A stretch of DNA of 28,091 nt from JAKFWF01 sp031429105 (lineage in GTDB: Bacteria; Pseudomonadota; Alphaproteobacteria; Rhizobiales; Hyphomicrobiaceae), in assembly GCA_031429105.1 (NCBI GenBank), contig JANOYV010000178.1, forward strand, positions 1 through 28,091, read 5' to 3'. Made by a program: the position numbers and the translations under genes. Numbering within the stretch: position 1 is the first letter of the stretch; every line of letters starts with the position of its first letter. Below the pieces are notes generated by a model. The model was not told the DNA's origin, ran no database searches, and saw nothing but the letters and a program-made list of their open reading frames with translations. Shown here piece by piece: positions 6,597 through 14,974 of this stretch.

Positions 6597-8105
6597 TCAG
6601 CTGCGGCTTAATCCCTTTTGCGCGAGTTCGCGCTCGTACTCCGCCCACCGCTTGTCCGTCTCACGGCCGAGCAATTGCAGATAGGACCACGCGTATAGTC
6701 CAGTGGAATGCCCGTCGTCGAAGATGATGCGCACGGCGTAATTGCCGACTGGCTCCAGTTCCTTGATCTTAACGTTGCGCTTGCGGGCGACCGTTACGCG
6801 TTGATCGGGCGAGTGGCCCTGCACTTCTGCAGAGGGACTCATGACGCGGAGCATTTCCGCTGACAGCACATAACCGGGGCCGTCCGCAAATGCGACCTGC
6901 AACGCATCTTTCGACCCGTTGAGGGTAAGGCTTGGCGGTTCAACGCGTTGCCCACGGGCCGCATGCATTTCGGCCCAGGCTTTGGCTGCAAGATCGCGGT
7001 AGATGCCTGCGTGCAGACCATCTGGTGACGTGACGGTGATCGGTCGGCCGCTGTCGGATGTTTCGCGAATATCCATGTGCAGCGGCACTCCACCGAGGAA
7101 TGGGACACCGAGTTTTGCGGCCTCGTCACGCGCCCCGCCGTGACCGAAAATCTCCGAGCGCTCGCCGCACTTCGGGCACAGGAAATAGCTCATGTTCTCG
7201 ACAATGCCGAGGATCGGCACATTGACCTGCTTGAACATGGCAAGACCCTTGCGCGCATCGATAAGGGCCAGATCCTGTGGCGTCGAGACGATGATTGCGC
7301 CTGACAGTGGCACCTGTTGGCCGATGCTCAATTGGATGTCGCCGGTTCCGGGCGGCATGTCGATGACAAGGACATCAAGTTCGTCTCCGGGGGAACCCCA
7401 GGCAACATCTCGAAGCATCTGATTGAGTGCCGACACAACCATCGGACCGCGCCAAACCACGGGCGTGCCTTCGTCGACGAGAAAGCCCATCGACATTACT
7501 TTTAGGCCGAACCCTTCCATCGGCTTGAGCGTCTTGCCCGACACCAACTGTGGACGGCCAGAAATGCCAAGCAGACGCGGTTGCGAGGGACCGTAGATAT
7601 CAGCATCGAGAATACCGACTTTCAAGCCAATGGCCTGGAAGCCAAGAGCAAGGTTCACCGCGGTGGTTGATTTGCCAACGCCGCCCTTGCCCGACGCTAC
7701 TGCGATCAGATGCTTGACGCCGGGCACTTCGGTGCCGCGTCGCTGCGGTGATGGCGCTGCCGAAGTCGCCGCTGGTTTCGCGCCGTCTCCAGTTGCGCCC
7801 CGTGCTCGGGCTTGTGCAACGCGGGCATGTTCCGCCGGCGCTGCACTTTGTGCGCCGGATGTCTGCGCTGTTAGCACTGCTGTTACGCTGGTGACCCCAG
7901 GGACGTCTGCAACGACTGCTTCGGCAGCTTTTCGCAACGGCTCCAACTCGACTGCCCGCTTAGGGTCGATTGTGATTGAAAAATAGGCACGTCCCTCTTT
8001 GATTAAAACATCCGACACAAGACCGAGGTCGACGATGTTGCTCTCGAGATCTGGCCCCTTCACACGGCCCAAGGCTTCAAGTATCGCTTGTGGGGTGGCG
8101 GCCAT
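6597..8105 (-). CDS. Mrp/ApbC iron-sulfur carrier ATPase fused to a C-terminal DUF971 domain
   Basis: The 502-residue protein has three parts. Residues 1-80 are a MIP18/DUF59-type domain (LGRVKGPDLESNIVDLGLV). A low-complexity Ala/Arg linker (80-128) leads to the Mrp/NBP35 ATPase (129-385): deviant Walker A GKGGVGKS (139-146), DADIYGPSQPRLLG, the DMPPGTGDIQLS switch region and the cluster-binding C310-P-K-C313. Residues about 390-495 are a DUF971 domain: LSAEMLRVMSPSAEVQGH, then EPVGNYAVRIIFDDGHSTGLYAWSYL. Mrp proteins carry and transfer Fe-S clusters in the cytosol. DUF971 is related to the N-terminal domain of gamma-butyrobetaine hydroxylase and usually occurs as its own small protein. The ATG at 8105 has GGAG about 9 bases upstream. 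It stands alone, convergent with speE. Confidence 0.92.
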   Translation of the reverse strand: MAATPQAILEALGRVKGPDLESNIVDLGLVSDVLIKEGRAYFSITIDPKRAVELEPLRKAAEAVVADVPGVTSVTAVLTAQTSGAQSAAPAEHARVAQARARGATGDGAKPAATSAAPSPQRRGTEVPGVKHLIAVASGKGGVGKSTTAVNLALGFQAIGLKVGILDADIYGPSQPRLLGISGRPQLVSGKTLKPMEGFGLKVMSMGFLVDEGTPVVWRGPMVVSALNQMLRDVAWGSPGDELDVLVIDMPPGTGDIQLSIGQQVPLSGAIIVSTPQDLALIDARKGLAMFKQVNVPILGIVENMSYFLCPKCGERSEIFGHGGARDEAAKLGVPFLGGVPLHMDIRETSDSGRPITVTSPDGLHAGIYRDLAAKAWAEMHAARGQRVEPPSLTLNGSKDALQVAFADGPGYVLSAEMLRVMSPSAEVQGHSPDQRVTVARKRNVKIKELEPVGNYAVRIIFDDGHSTGLYAWSYLQLLGRETDKRWAEYERELAQKGLSRS

Positions 8106-8326
8106 GCGTTGCGGACTCCGGAATTGCGGCTCGTTGTGACTTCAAAGGCTCATTGTGCGTCGATCACGCAGCCTGTGAACCATTTCGAGCGGTTTGGGCT
8201 ATTGCGCGACAAAACTTCGTCACATAGTTCCTTGTCAGGCGCTAGCAGTGATCGGGCTCGTCGGTCTATACACGATTATCCAACTAGGGTCTGCGGGCGA
8301 ACCGTTGGCTATCATTCGGGGGAAAC

Positions 8327-9079
8327 ATGGACGCCAATACGTGGCTCTTGCAGAATCTGACAGGTGGTGCCGGAACGGCTTCATTTGTTGCCTCTTGGTT
8401 GCTGATCGCAACGGCATTGCTTGCGCTAGCGATGTTTTTCAAGCCCGCAGTGGGGCTGAGCCAATCGATTGATCGGGTCAACACATGGATCGGCAGCAAC
8501 GTTGCTTGGCTCATTTTGCTGGCTGTTTTGGTGTCGACCGTTAATGCGATCATTCGCAAGGCGTTCAACGTCTCCTCCAACGCTTGGCTTGAAATCCAAT
8601 GGATCCTGTTCGGTGCCGTCTTCCTGCTCTGCGCACCATGGACGCTGATGCTCAACGAACATATTCGAATCGACATTGTGAACTCACTTCTTGCCAAGAA
8701 AACCCGGCATTGGATCGACGTCATCGGGCACTGGTTTTTCATCCTCCCGATCTGCCTTGTCATGCTCTATACGGGCGTCCCGTTCTTCTGGCGGTCACTG
8801 CTACAGAATGAACAGTCGACCAATGCCGGTGGCCTTCCGGTTTATCCGGCTAAGTTCCTTATCCCCTTCGCATTCTTCTTGTTGCTGGCGCAGGGTATCT
8901 CGGAGCTCATCAAGCGCCGCGCGATCATGAAGGGCATGCTCGAGGACACGACGTCTGGTGGCGGCCACCATGCAGCCGCTGAGGCTGAGGCTGAACGGCT
9001 CGTAAAGACGCTGGCTGAGGAAGCCGATAAAATTGCGTCCGTAAAAGCAGCCGCTGCTGCTGCTGCTGCCAAATCCTGA
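8327..9079 (+). CDS. dctQ: TRAP transporter small permease subunit (DctQ-like)
   Basis: This is the small integral membrane subunit of a tripartite ATP-independent periplasmic (TRAP) transporter. The 250-residue protein has an N-terminal hydrophobic segment (about 19-40) and then four segments of a DctQ domain. The signatures are LEIQWILFGAVFLLCAPWTLMLNEHIRIDI (about 88-117) and the later PVYPAKFLIPFAFFLLLAQGISELIKR. The C-terminal 45 residues are a cytoplasmic-looking Glu/Ala/Lys helix ending in a run of eight alanines encoded by repeated GCTs. GGGGG about 5 bases before the ATG supports the start. dctM follows after 39 bases in one operon. Length and the extra N-terminal segment suggest the larger DctQ subtype found with long DctM proteins. 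Confidence 0.9.
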   Translation: MDANTWLLQNLTGGAGTASFVASWLLIATALLALAMFFKPAVGLSQSIDRVNTWIGSNVAWLILLAVLVSTVNAIIRKAFNVSSNAWLEIQWILFGAVFLLCAPWTLMLNEHIRIDIVNSLLAKKTRHWIDVIGHWFFILPICLVMLYTGVPFFWRSLLQNEQSTNAGGLPVYPAKFLIPFAFFLLLAQGISELIKRRAIMKGMLEDTTSGGGHHAAAEAEAERLVKTLAEEADKIASVKAAAAAAAAKS

Positions 9080-9118
9080 CCGTTTCCCTCATTCAGTTTT
9101 TCTTGGAGCTGCCCCCTC

Positions 9119-11272
9119 ATGGCTGAGTTTATCGCGCAGAACATGGCGCCGATTATGTTCGCCTCACTCGTTTTGTTCCTGCTGCTAGGCTACCCGGTTG
9201 CGTTCTCGTTGGGCGCATGCGGGTTGCTATTCTTCATCATAGGTGTCGAATTGGCGCCGCTTTCGAAGGGCTCGATCAACCTGTCCTGGCCGTTGCTTCA
9301 ATCACTACCGGAACGCATCTACGGTGTGATGAGTAATGACACACTGCTGGCAATCCCGTTCTTTACGCTGATGGGGCTGGTGCTTGAACGCTCTGGCATG
9401 GCCGAAGATCTGCTCGACACAATCGGCCAATTGTTCGGAACGGTGCGCGGCGGCCTTGCATATGCAGTTATTTTCGTCGGTGCACTCCTGGCAGCAACAA
9501 CGGGCGTCGTCGCCGCATCAGTAATTTCGATGGGCCTAATCTCACTGCCGATCATGCTGCGGTACGGCTATGACCGGCGTGTTGCATCCGGTGTGATCGC
9601 AGCTTCGGGAACGCTCGCACAAATCATTCCGCCATCGCTCGTGTTGATCGTGATGGCCGACCAGCTCGGCAAGTCGGTCGGCGATATGTACGAAGGCGCG
9701 TTTGTGCCCGGCATCGTGCTCGCAGGACTATACGCAACTTACATTTTTATTGTGGCAAGCTTCGCGCCACAGGCGGTGCCAGGTCTGCCCGAGCAAGCGC
9801 TCTTGTTCAAGGAACCATCGCGGAAAATGCGCGATACGCTGTCCCGTGGCAGTAGCCTGCTGCTCCTGCCGTTGGCGGTAGCAGGTGCTTTTTTCGTCGG
9901 TAAGGATCTCTATTGGTCGACACTCGGTGGCGGCTTCAAATTTGAGGTGCTCGATCTGATCATCCTGATCTTCAAGATCCTGGCATTCGCAGGTTTGGTG
10001 CTCGCCGTCGTTCGTCTGCCCCGGGCATTAATAGGTGGTGGTGACGATCGCGGTCTGCTTTCGCTTCTGCTGTTGACGGTGATTTCAGCATCCATCGGCG
10101 TCTACTTTATGAAGCAGACAACCTATGCCGGGGCAGAGTTCGTCATCCTCACGATGGGCATCGGCATTGTGTTTGCCTTCGCTGCAGCCGTGGTCAACTG
10201 GATCCTGGCAAAAATCACAGGTCTACGTTTCCTGTCGTTAATGGCACAGCAGGTCACCTTCGTGATGGTGCCGCCTCTGTTCCTGATCTTTCTTGTGCTT
10301 GGCACAATCTTCATTGGTGTCGCGACCCCGACGGAAGGTGGTGCCATGGGTGCGACCGGATCGATCTTGTTGGCAATGTTCAAGCGCTGGCTTGATAACG
10401 ACCCGAAGCGCTTTAATATACCGCTGTTGCGTTCAGCCGTGGAAGCGACCGCTAAGCTCTCGGCGTTCGTTGTGTTCATTCTGATCGGTGCCCGTATCTT
10501 CTCGCTGTCGTTCTACGGCGTGAACGGGCATATCTGGGTCGAGCATTTGTTGACGTCGCTGCCGGGTGGCCAAGTCGGCTTCCTGATCTTCGTCAACATC
10601 ATGGTGTTCTTGCTCGCCTTCTTCCTCGACTTCTTCGAGTTGGCGTTCATCATCGTGCCGCTGCTCGGACCGGCGGCAGAGAAACTTGGTATCGATCTGA
10701 TCTGGTTTGGCGTGATCCTCGGCGTCAACATGCAAACCAGCTTCATGCATCCGCCGTTTGGGTTTGCGCTTTTCTACTTGCGATCCGTGGCGCCGAAGGA
10801 GCCCTACAACGACAAGGTCACCGGCATTCAGATGGAACCGGTGACGACGGGCCAGATCTATTGGGGCGCCGTGCCGTTCGTCATCATTCAGTGTATCATG
10901 GTTGGCCTAGTCATTGCCTTCCCGCAGATGGTGATGCACTACAAGTCTCAGGCCCCTGTGATCGACACCTCGAAGATCGAAATCAAGATCCCGACGTTCG
11001 GTGGTGGTATTCCGGGTATGCCGGGTGGGCTTGGCGCTTCGCCGTTTGGTTTGCCGCCGTCGCTCGGTGCGCCGCCTTCGATGGGCGCTCCACCCGCTGG
11101 TCTGACGCCGGCTCCAAGTATGTCAGCGCCACCTGTCGTGACGCCTGCACCGGCACCAACTGCTGCTCCGTCGGTACCGGCACCATCGCCCGGGTTGGCT
11201 CCGCCCAGCGGTATGATCGATATTACCAAACCGCCTGCATCTCTGCAGGAACTGGCGCCGAAGGCGAACTAA
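9119..11272 (+). CDS. dctM: TRAP transporter large permease subunit (DctM-like) with proline-rich C-terminal tail
   Basis: This is the large membrane subunit that carries out sodium-driven transport in TRAP systems. Standard DctM proteins are near 430 residues; this one has 717. Family motifs include LLAIPFFTLMGLVLERSGMAEDLL (77-100), LLAATTGVVAASVISMGLISLP (123-144), AQIIPPSLVLIVMADQ (167-182) and, in the second half, GVATPTEGGAMGA (400-412) and FFELAFIIVPLLGP (505-518). An insertion of roughly 120-150 residues with extra membrane segments lies between about 220 and 370. The tail from about 624 is Gly/Pro-rich with repeated APP and PAP units and ends with DITKPPASLQELAP. No DctP-type binding protein is encoded nearby. 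The substrate cannot be deduced. A GGAG lies 11 bases before the ATG. Confidence 0.9.
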   Translation: MAEFIAQNMAPIMFASLVLFLLLGYPVAFSLGACGLLFFIIGVELAPLSKGSINLSWPLLQSLPERIYGVMSNDTLLAIPFFTLMGLVLERSGMAEDLLDTIGQLFGTVRGGLAYAVIFVGALLAATTGVVAASVISMGLISLPIMLRYGYDRRVASGVIAASGTLAQIIPPSLVLIVMADQLGKSVGDMYEGAFVPGIVLAGLYATYIFIVASFAPQAVPGLPEQALLFKEPSRKMRDTLSRGSSLLLLPLAVAGAFFVGKDLYWSTLGGGFKFEVLDLIILIFKILAFAGLVLAVVRLPRALIGGGDDRGLLSLLLLTVISASIGVYFMKQTTYAGAEFVILTMGIGIVFAFAAAVVNWILAKITGLRFLSLMAQQVTFVMVPPLFLIFLVLGTIFIGVATPTEGGAMGATGSILLAMFKRWLDNDPKRFNIPLLRSAVEATAKLSAFVVFILIGARIFSLSFYGVNGHIWVEHLLTSLPGGQVGFLIFVNIMVFLLAFFLDFFELAFIIVPLLGPAAEKLGIDLIWFGVILGVNMQTSFMHPPFGFALFYLRSVAPKEPYNDKVTGIQMEPVTTGQIYWGAVPFVIIQCIMVGLVIAFPQMVMHYKSQAPVIDTSKIEIKIPTFGGGIPGMPGGLGASPFGLPPSLGAPPSMGAPPAGLTPAPSMSAPPVVTPAPAPTAAPSVPAPSPGLAPPSGMIDITKPPASLQELAPKAN

Positions 11273-11305
11273 GCGGCCGGGCTTTTACGACGGCTGGTGG
11301 ACATC

Positions 11306-11341
11306 AAAAAAGGATCGCAAGCGAGCTTGCGATCCTTTTTT
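11306..11341. terminator. Strong bidirectional intrinsic terminator
   Basis: A 16-base perfect stem (AAAAAAGGATCGCAAG, 11306-11321, with its complement at 11326-11341) has a CGAG tetraloop. T-runs follow the GC part on both strands. It ends the dctQM operon on plus and the tctACB operon on minus. Confidence 0.92.
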
Positions 11342-11403
11342 GTATTTGAGCCGGTGTGCGTTGTGCGCAAGTTAGGTGTCGCGTCTACGTTTCATTCCTG
11401 GGA

Positions 11404-11928
11404 TTAGGCGAACCCCAGGAATGCTTCCAACGGCCCTTTTGGTAGTGGCACCAGGAACCACCGCTCGAACATTAAAAACAATGCGAGCGGCACGCTAACT
11501 CCGACGAGTATCGTACGCACGATGCCTTCGCGGCCGAAGACAAGCATAAAGCCCATGATAAACAGAGCCGACGCAACGTAAATGCCGAGATACTGAATGA
11601 GCGCTACGTACCCGATCGTTGGCACGAGCACTTGCATCACCCGACTGAAGGCTGGCTTTGAGACGAATGCTTCTCGTGCATCGGCCTCATTGACAGCGAC
11701 GGCTCTGGCGAGATTGATTAGGCTGGCTGCTCCCATCATGATGGCAACATAGAACGGGAAGTAGCCAGGCGCTGGCCCTTCACCATCTCGCCACCCGATC
11801 CCAATTCTGCGGCTGTCATAGATCACAACAGCACACAGGCCGAGGAAAATCAGGGCAACGACGATGTCCATGCTCCTGTTGGAGACCAAAGTCGGTTCAT
11901 CTGGCGTCGTTTCGTTTTTGTTGTCCAC
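11404..11928 (-). CDS. tctB: Tripartite tricarboxylate transporter small membrane subunit (TctB)
   Basis: The 174-residue protein has four predicted membrane segments, as usual for TctB: SMDIVVALIFLGLCAVVIY (about 19-37), APGYFPFYVAIMMGAASLINLARA, a paired segment around VLVPTIGYVALIQYLGIYVASALFIMGFMLVFGREG, and a final ILVGVSVPLALFLMFERWFLVPLPKG. The motif G-P-x-P-G-Y-F-P-F is a family hallmark, as is the ending PLPKGPLEAFLG. The start is GTG at 11928 with GAGG 8 bases upstream. It is the last gene of the tctA-tctC-tctB operon, 22 bases after tctC. The terminator at 11306-11341 follows. With TctA it forms the membrane part of a secondary, binding-protein-dependent importer. Confidence 0.92.
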   Translation of the reverse strand: MDNKNETTPDEPTLVSNRSMDIVVALIFLGLCAVVIYDSRRIGIGWRDGEGPAPGYFPFYVAIMMGAASLINLARAVAVNEADAREAFVSKPAFSRVMQVLVPTIGYVALIQYLGIYVASALFIMGFMLVFGREGIVRTILVGVSVPLALFLMFERWFLVPLPKGPLEAFLGFA

Positions 11929-11950
11929 CTTGCGTGCCTCGTGATTAATA

Positions 11951-12967
11951 TTATTGACCCTGCGCCAGGAAGCCGGCTTCCTTCATAAGATCGTAATGGG
12001 TCTTGGCGTTCGTTTCGACCCAGCCCTTGAACGCTTCACCACTCATGAAGGTTTGGTTGAACGCACCGTCCTCCATGAATTTTTTCCAGTCATCGGTCGC
12101 CATCACCTTCTTGAACAGCTCGACGTAATACGCGATTTGTTCAGGCTTAACGCCTGGAGACATGAATATGCCGCGCAGCATCTGGTACTGCACATCGACG
12201 CCCGACTCTTTGCACGTCGGGATATCCGACCATGCCTGATCTTTTGTTACCTTTGCCGTATAGATGCTGCGCTTGTCGTCGAAGATACAGAGTGGACGAA
12301 GCGCGCCAGCCTTCCACTGCGAAACCGCCTCAATCGGATTGTTGACTGTGGAATCAACATGCTTGCCAACAAGCTGCGTCGCAACTGCGCCACCGCCAGC
12401 ATAGGGGACATATGTCATCTTTTTTGGCGCCGTAATCCGCTCCAACGCGACGGTGATGATCTGATCTTCCTGTTTCGATCCGGTACCGCCCATCTTCGTT
12501 TTCTTATCGTCGCCGGACTTCACAGCGTCGATATACTCTTTGGCGGTTTTGTACGGACTTTCAGCATTCACCCAAAGAATGAATTGGTCGAGTGCCAGCA
12601 TGGCGACCGGGGTCATATCCTTCCAGCTAAACGGAACGCCCGTTGCGAGTGGGGTCGTGAACAGGTTGGACAACGTTATGACGATGGTATGTGGATCGCC
12701 GTTGCCTTTCTTCACGTCAAGAAAGCCTTCTGCACCAGCGCCACCGCCCTTGTTCAATACGATCATGGGCTGCTTCATCAGGTTGTTCTTCGTGACCACG
12801 CCTTGAATAAAACGTGCCATCTGATCCGCGCCGCCGCCGGTGCCGGCTGGAATAACGAACGTCACAGGTTTCGTTGGCTCCCAGGCTTGCGCGGATGCGT
12901 CGCCGTATGGCGCGAACAGTGCCGAGGCAGCGGTGAGTGCTGCTAAAGCGATCGAGTTGGATTTCAT
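11951..12967 (-). CDS. tctC: Tripartite tricarboxylate transporter solute-binding protein (TctC/Bug family)
   Basis: This 338-residue periplasmic binding protein captures the carboxylate for TctAB. It has a signal peptide (K2, hydrophobic core, likely cleavage at ASA/QAW near residue 27). The Bug-family start is W-E-P-T-K-P-V-T-F-V-I-P-A-G-T-G-G-G-A-D, a ligand loop with conserved small residues. Later family segments are GGTGSKQEDQII, YVPYAGGGAVATQLVGKHVD and NPIEAVSQWKAGALRPLCIF. It has a tryptophan-rich C-terminal part including SGEAFKGWVETN. The ATG has AGGAAGG upstream. Being divergent from the oxc-frc genes, it may bind oxalate or a related small di-acid, which is an inference from position only. 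The gene lies between tctA and tctB, a less usual order. Confidence 0.92.
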   Translation of the reverse strand: MKSNSIALAALTAASALFAPYGDASAQAWEPTKPVTFVIPAGTGGGADQMARFIQGVVTKNNLMKQPMIVLNKGGGAGAEGFLDVKKGNGDPHTIVITLSNLFTTPLATGVPFSWKDMTPVAMLALDQFILWVNAESPYKTAKEYIDAVKSGDDKKTKMGGTGSKQEDQIITVALERITAPKKMTYVPYAGGGAVATQLVGKHVDSTVNNPIEAVSQWKAGALRPLCIFDDKRSIYTAKVTKDQAWSDIPTCKESGVDVQYQMLRGIFMSPGVKPEQIAYYVELFKKVMATDDWKKFMEDGAFNQTFMSGEAFKGWVETNAKTHYDLMKEAGFLAQGQ

Positions 12968-13021
12968 ATCGAGTGTGCCTTCCTGATGCTTACGCGTTCC
13001 AAATTCTGCGCAGACACTTTT

Positions 13022-13039
13022 GTAGACCCGTTGGTCTGC
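13022..13039. other. Hairpin in the tctA-tctC spacer
   Basis: GTAGACC (13022-13028) pairs with GGTCTGC (13033-13039) with one G-U type mismatch and a 4-base loop. It is in the 134-base gap between tctA and tctC. Such hairpins often protect the binding-protein part of a transporter message; no T-run follows in the minus direction. Confidence 0.35.
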
Positions 13040-13101
13040 TCTAACGGTGGCGATAGGAATGAGGCGATGAAGTGAGTACTAAATAGTGGCCGTATCTTGA
13101 A

Positions 13102-14613
13102 CTAGTTTACGGACGCTGTTTTGCTTGAGGTCATACGCTCTTTCATCCAACCAAAGAGTGGCCAGAACAGCAGGATCATCCCGAGCCCCATGATTGTCGA
13201 GACCAATGGGTTGGACCAGAATATGGAAAGACTGCCCTGACTGCCGAGCAGTGCCTGACGAAAACCTTCTTCGGCCTTATCGCCGAGCACGATGGCCAGC
13301 ACCAAGGGAGGCAGTGGATAGTCCAGTTTCTGAAAGACATAACCCACGACACCAAACACCAACATCAGCCAGACATCGAACATGGAGTTGTGGACGGTGT
13401 AGGCGCCGATTGCGCAAATCACGAGGATCACTGGTGCGATAATCGAAAATGGTACACGTAGGATGGCCGCAAACATCGGCACGCACGTGAGCACCACGAT
13501 CAAGCCGACGACGTTGCCCAGATACATTGAGGCGATCAGACCCCAAACAAATTCCTTTTGTTCCACAAATAGCATGGGCCCTGGCTGGAGCCCCCAGATC
13601 ATCAATCCACCAAGAAGTACTGCAGCCGTCGGCGAACCTGGAATGCCCAGTGTTAGCATGGGCAGTAATGCGCTGGTGCCAGCAGCATGTGCGGCCGTCT
13701 CCGGGGCAATCACGCCTTCGATTTCGCCTTTGCCAAAGTTCTTGCCATTTTTAGAGAATTTCTTGGCAAGTCCATAACTCATGAACGAAGCAGGCGTTGC
13801 CCCACCAGGTGTAATTCCCATCCAACAGCCGATGATGCAGCTGCGGATTGACGTGGCCCAATAGCCCAGTAATTTCCTCCAAGTCAGCAAGACGGCGTTG
13901 AAGCGGATCGTCGCATGCGAGCCTTGGAACTTGAGTCCACTTTCCATCGACGACAAGATTTCACCGATACCGAATAGACCGATGACGGCAATCAGGAAGT
14001 CAAAGCCGTTCAGCAATTCATCGTGACCAAACGTCATTCGAAGCGTCCCGGTCATTTTGTCCAGGCCAACGGCGCCCAGTGCAAATCCAAGGCACATCGA
14101 GGCGATCACCTTGAAAGGTGAACCTTTTCCCATGCCGATGAAACTTGCAAAGGTCAGGAAAAAGACAGCAAAAAACTCCGCTGGACCAAATTTCAGCGCG
14201 AATTTCGCGACCACTGGTGCCAGAAAGGTAATCAGGATCACGGCGACCAGTGCGCCGACGAACGACGATGTGAAAGCAGCCGTCAATGCTTCATCGGCGC
14301 GGCCCTGCTGGGCCATCGGGTGCCCGTCAAATGTTGTCGCGACCGACCAAGGCTCTCCTGGAATATTGAACAATATGGAGGTTATCGCTCCGCCGAACAG
14401 CGCTCCCCAATAAATGCAAGAGAGCATGATGATGGCAGACGTTGGTGGCATAGTGAATGTGAGGGGCAATAGGATTGCCACGCCGTTCGCCCCGCCAAGA
14501 CCGGGCAGTACGCCGATGATTACTCCCAGCAAGATGCCGATGAGCATCAACATCAAATTGTATGGTGTCAGGGCAATAGCGAAGCCCTGCATCAGCGAGT
14601 TGATCTCTTCCAA
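13102..14613 (-). CDS. tctA: Tripartite tricarboxylate transporter large permease (TctA)
   Basis: The 503-residue membrane protein, with about twelve hydrophobic segments, is the transport subunit. TctA signatures are clear: MLIGILLGVIIGVLPGLGGANGVAILLPLTF near the start, FNIPGEPWSVATTFDGHPMAQQG, and GIPGSPTAAVLLGGLMIWGLQPGPMLF in the second half. I placed the start at TTG 14613 because GGGGGA lies 7 bases upstream and the product then begins (M)EEINSLMQGFAIALTPYN, the normal family start. A second in-frame TTG at 14643 has no ribosome binding site. It is the first gene of the operon and is divergent from the GntR regulator; the 361-base region between them holds repeated motifs likely to be operators. 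Confidence 0.93.
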   Translation of the reverse strand: MEEINSLMQGFAIALTPYNLMLMLIGILLGVIIGVLPGLGGANGVAILLPLTFTMPPTSAIIMLSCIYWGALFGGAITSILFNIPGEPWSVATTFDGHPMAQQGRADEALTAAFTSSFVGALVAVILITFLAPVVAKFALKFGPAEFFAVFFLTFASFIGMGKGSPFKVIASMCLGFALGAVGLDKMTGTLRMTFGHDELLNGFDFLIAVIGLFGIGEILSSMESGLKFQGSHATIRFNAVLLTWRKLLGYWATSIRSCIIGCWMGITPGGATPASFMSYGLAKKFSKNGKNFGKGEIEGVIAPETAAHAAGTSALLPMLTLGIPGSPTAAVLLGGLMIWGLQPGPMLFVEQKEFVWGLIASMYLGNVVGLIVVLTCVPMFAAILRVPFSIIAPVILVICAIGAYTVHNSMFDVWLMLVFGVVGYVFQKLDYPLPPLVLAIVLGDKAEEGFRQALLGSQGSLSIFWSNPLVSTIMGLGMILLFWPLFGWMKERMTSSKTASVN

Positions 14614-14639
14614 CCGCGTTCCCCCTTTTCGATGTGTGA

Positions 14640-14696
14640 CCAATTTCTAGAATTGGCCTTCCACATCACCCCCATATTGGTCGAGCCAATTTCTAG
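14640..14696. promoter_or_regulatory. CCAATTTCTAG direct repeats and ATTGG/CCAAT dyads before tctA
   Basis: CCAATTTCTAG occurs at 14640-14650 and again at 14686-14696. The first copy is part of a near-palindrome, CCAATTTCTAGAATTGG (14640-14656), and the second overlaps ATTGG-TCGAG-CCAAT (14676-14690). All lie 30-85 bases upstream of the tctA start. The spacing between copies is 46 bases. They could be binding sites of a second regulator; the protein is unknown. Confidence 0.4.
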
Positions 14697-14730
14697 GTGT
14701 CGACGACTGCAGCACATATCAGCTCAGGCG

Positions 14731-14747
14731 CTGGTATACCATATGCC
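14731..14747 (+). promoter_or_regulatory. Candidate GntR operator, copy 1
   Basis: CTGGTATACCATATGCC contains the 10-base palindrome TGGTATACCA (14732-14741), the type of short dyad bound by FCD-class GntR regulators. It lies in the divergent region between tctA and the regulator gene. It matches copy 2 at 14 of 17 positions. Confidence 0.55.
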
Positions 14748-14880
14748 TTAACTGGTCATCGGAGCAACTGGGCTGCTTCGCAAGTGCGATTGAGACCGCT
14801 TAGGTGGCGCAATTACCCACAGAATTGCGTCGTCTCTGGTTGGGCACGGCATAGCTGAGGGGTTGCACCTGAGCGTTGCT

Positions 14881-14897
14881 GGTGTATGGTATGCCAG
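14881..14897 (-). promoter_or_regulatory. Candidate GntR operator, copy 2
   Basis: Read on minus, this is CTGGCATACCATACACC, matching copy 1 at 14 of 17 positions, including the exact core ATACCATA. Extended by two bases it becomes an imperfect palindrome CTGG-N11-CCAG (14879-14897). It sits about 78 bases before the chosen start of the GntR gene, in opposite orientation to copy 1 and 150 bases from it. Confidence 0.55.
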
Positions 14898-14974
14898 AAA
14901 CCACGGTGCTGCAGACGTCAATGATGGCGACCGGGTCGACGGCGCAGGGAACACAAGTGAAAGGCTTTCCGTCC

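Noticed and set aside
10861..11349. A 162-codon plus-strand frame overlapping the dctM tail
   Set aside because: It starts inside dctM in another frame and runs through the bidirectional terminator, so it is not a gene.
11954..12946. A 330-codon plus-strand open frame opposite tctC
   Set aside because: It lies fully antisense to a clear TctC protein with signal peptide and family motifs; its product is rich in Arg, His and Cys with no recognisable domain, as expected of a shadow frame.
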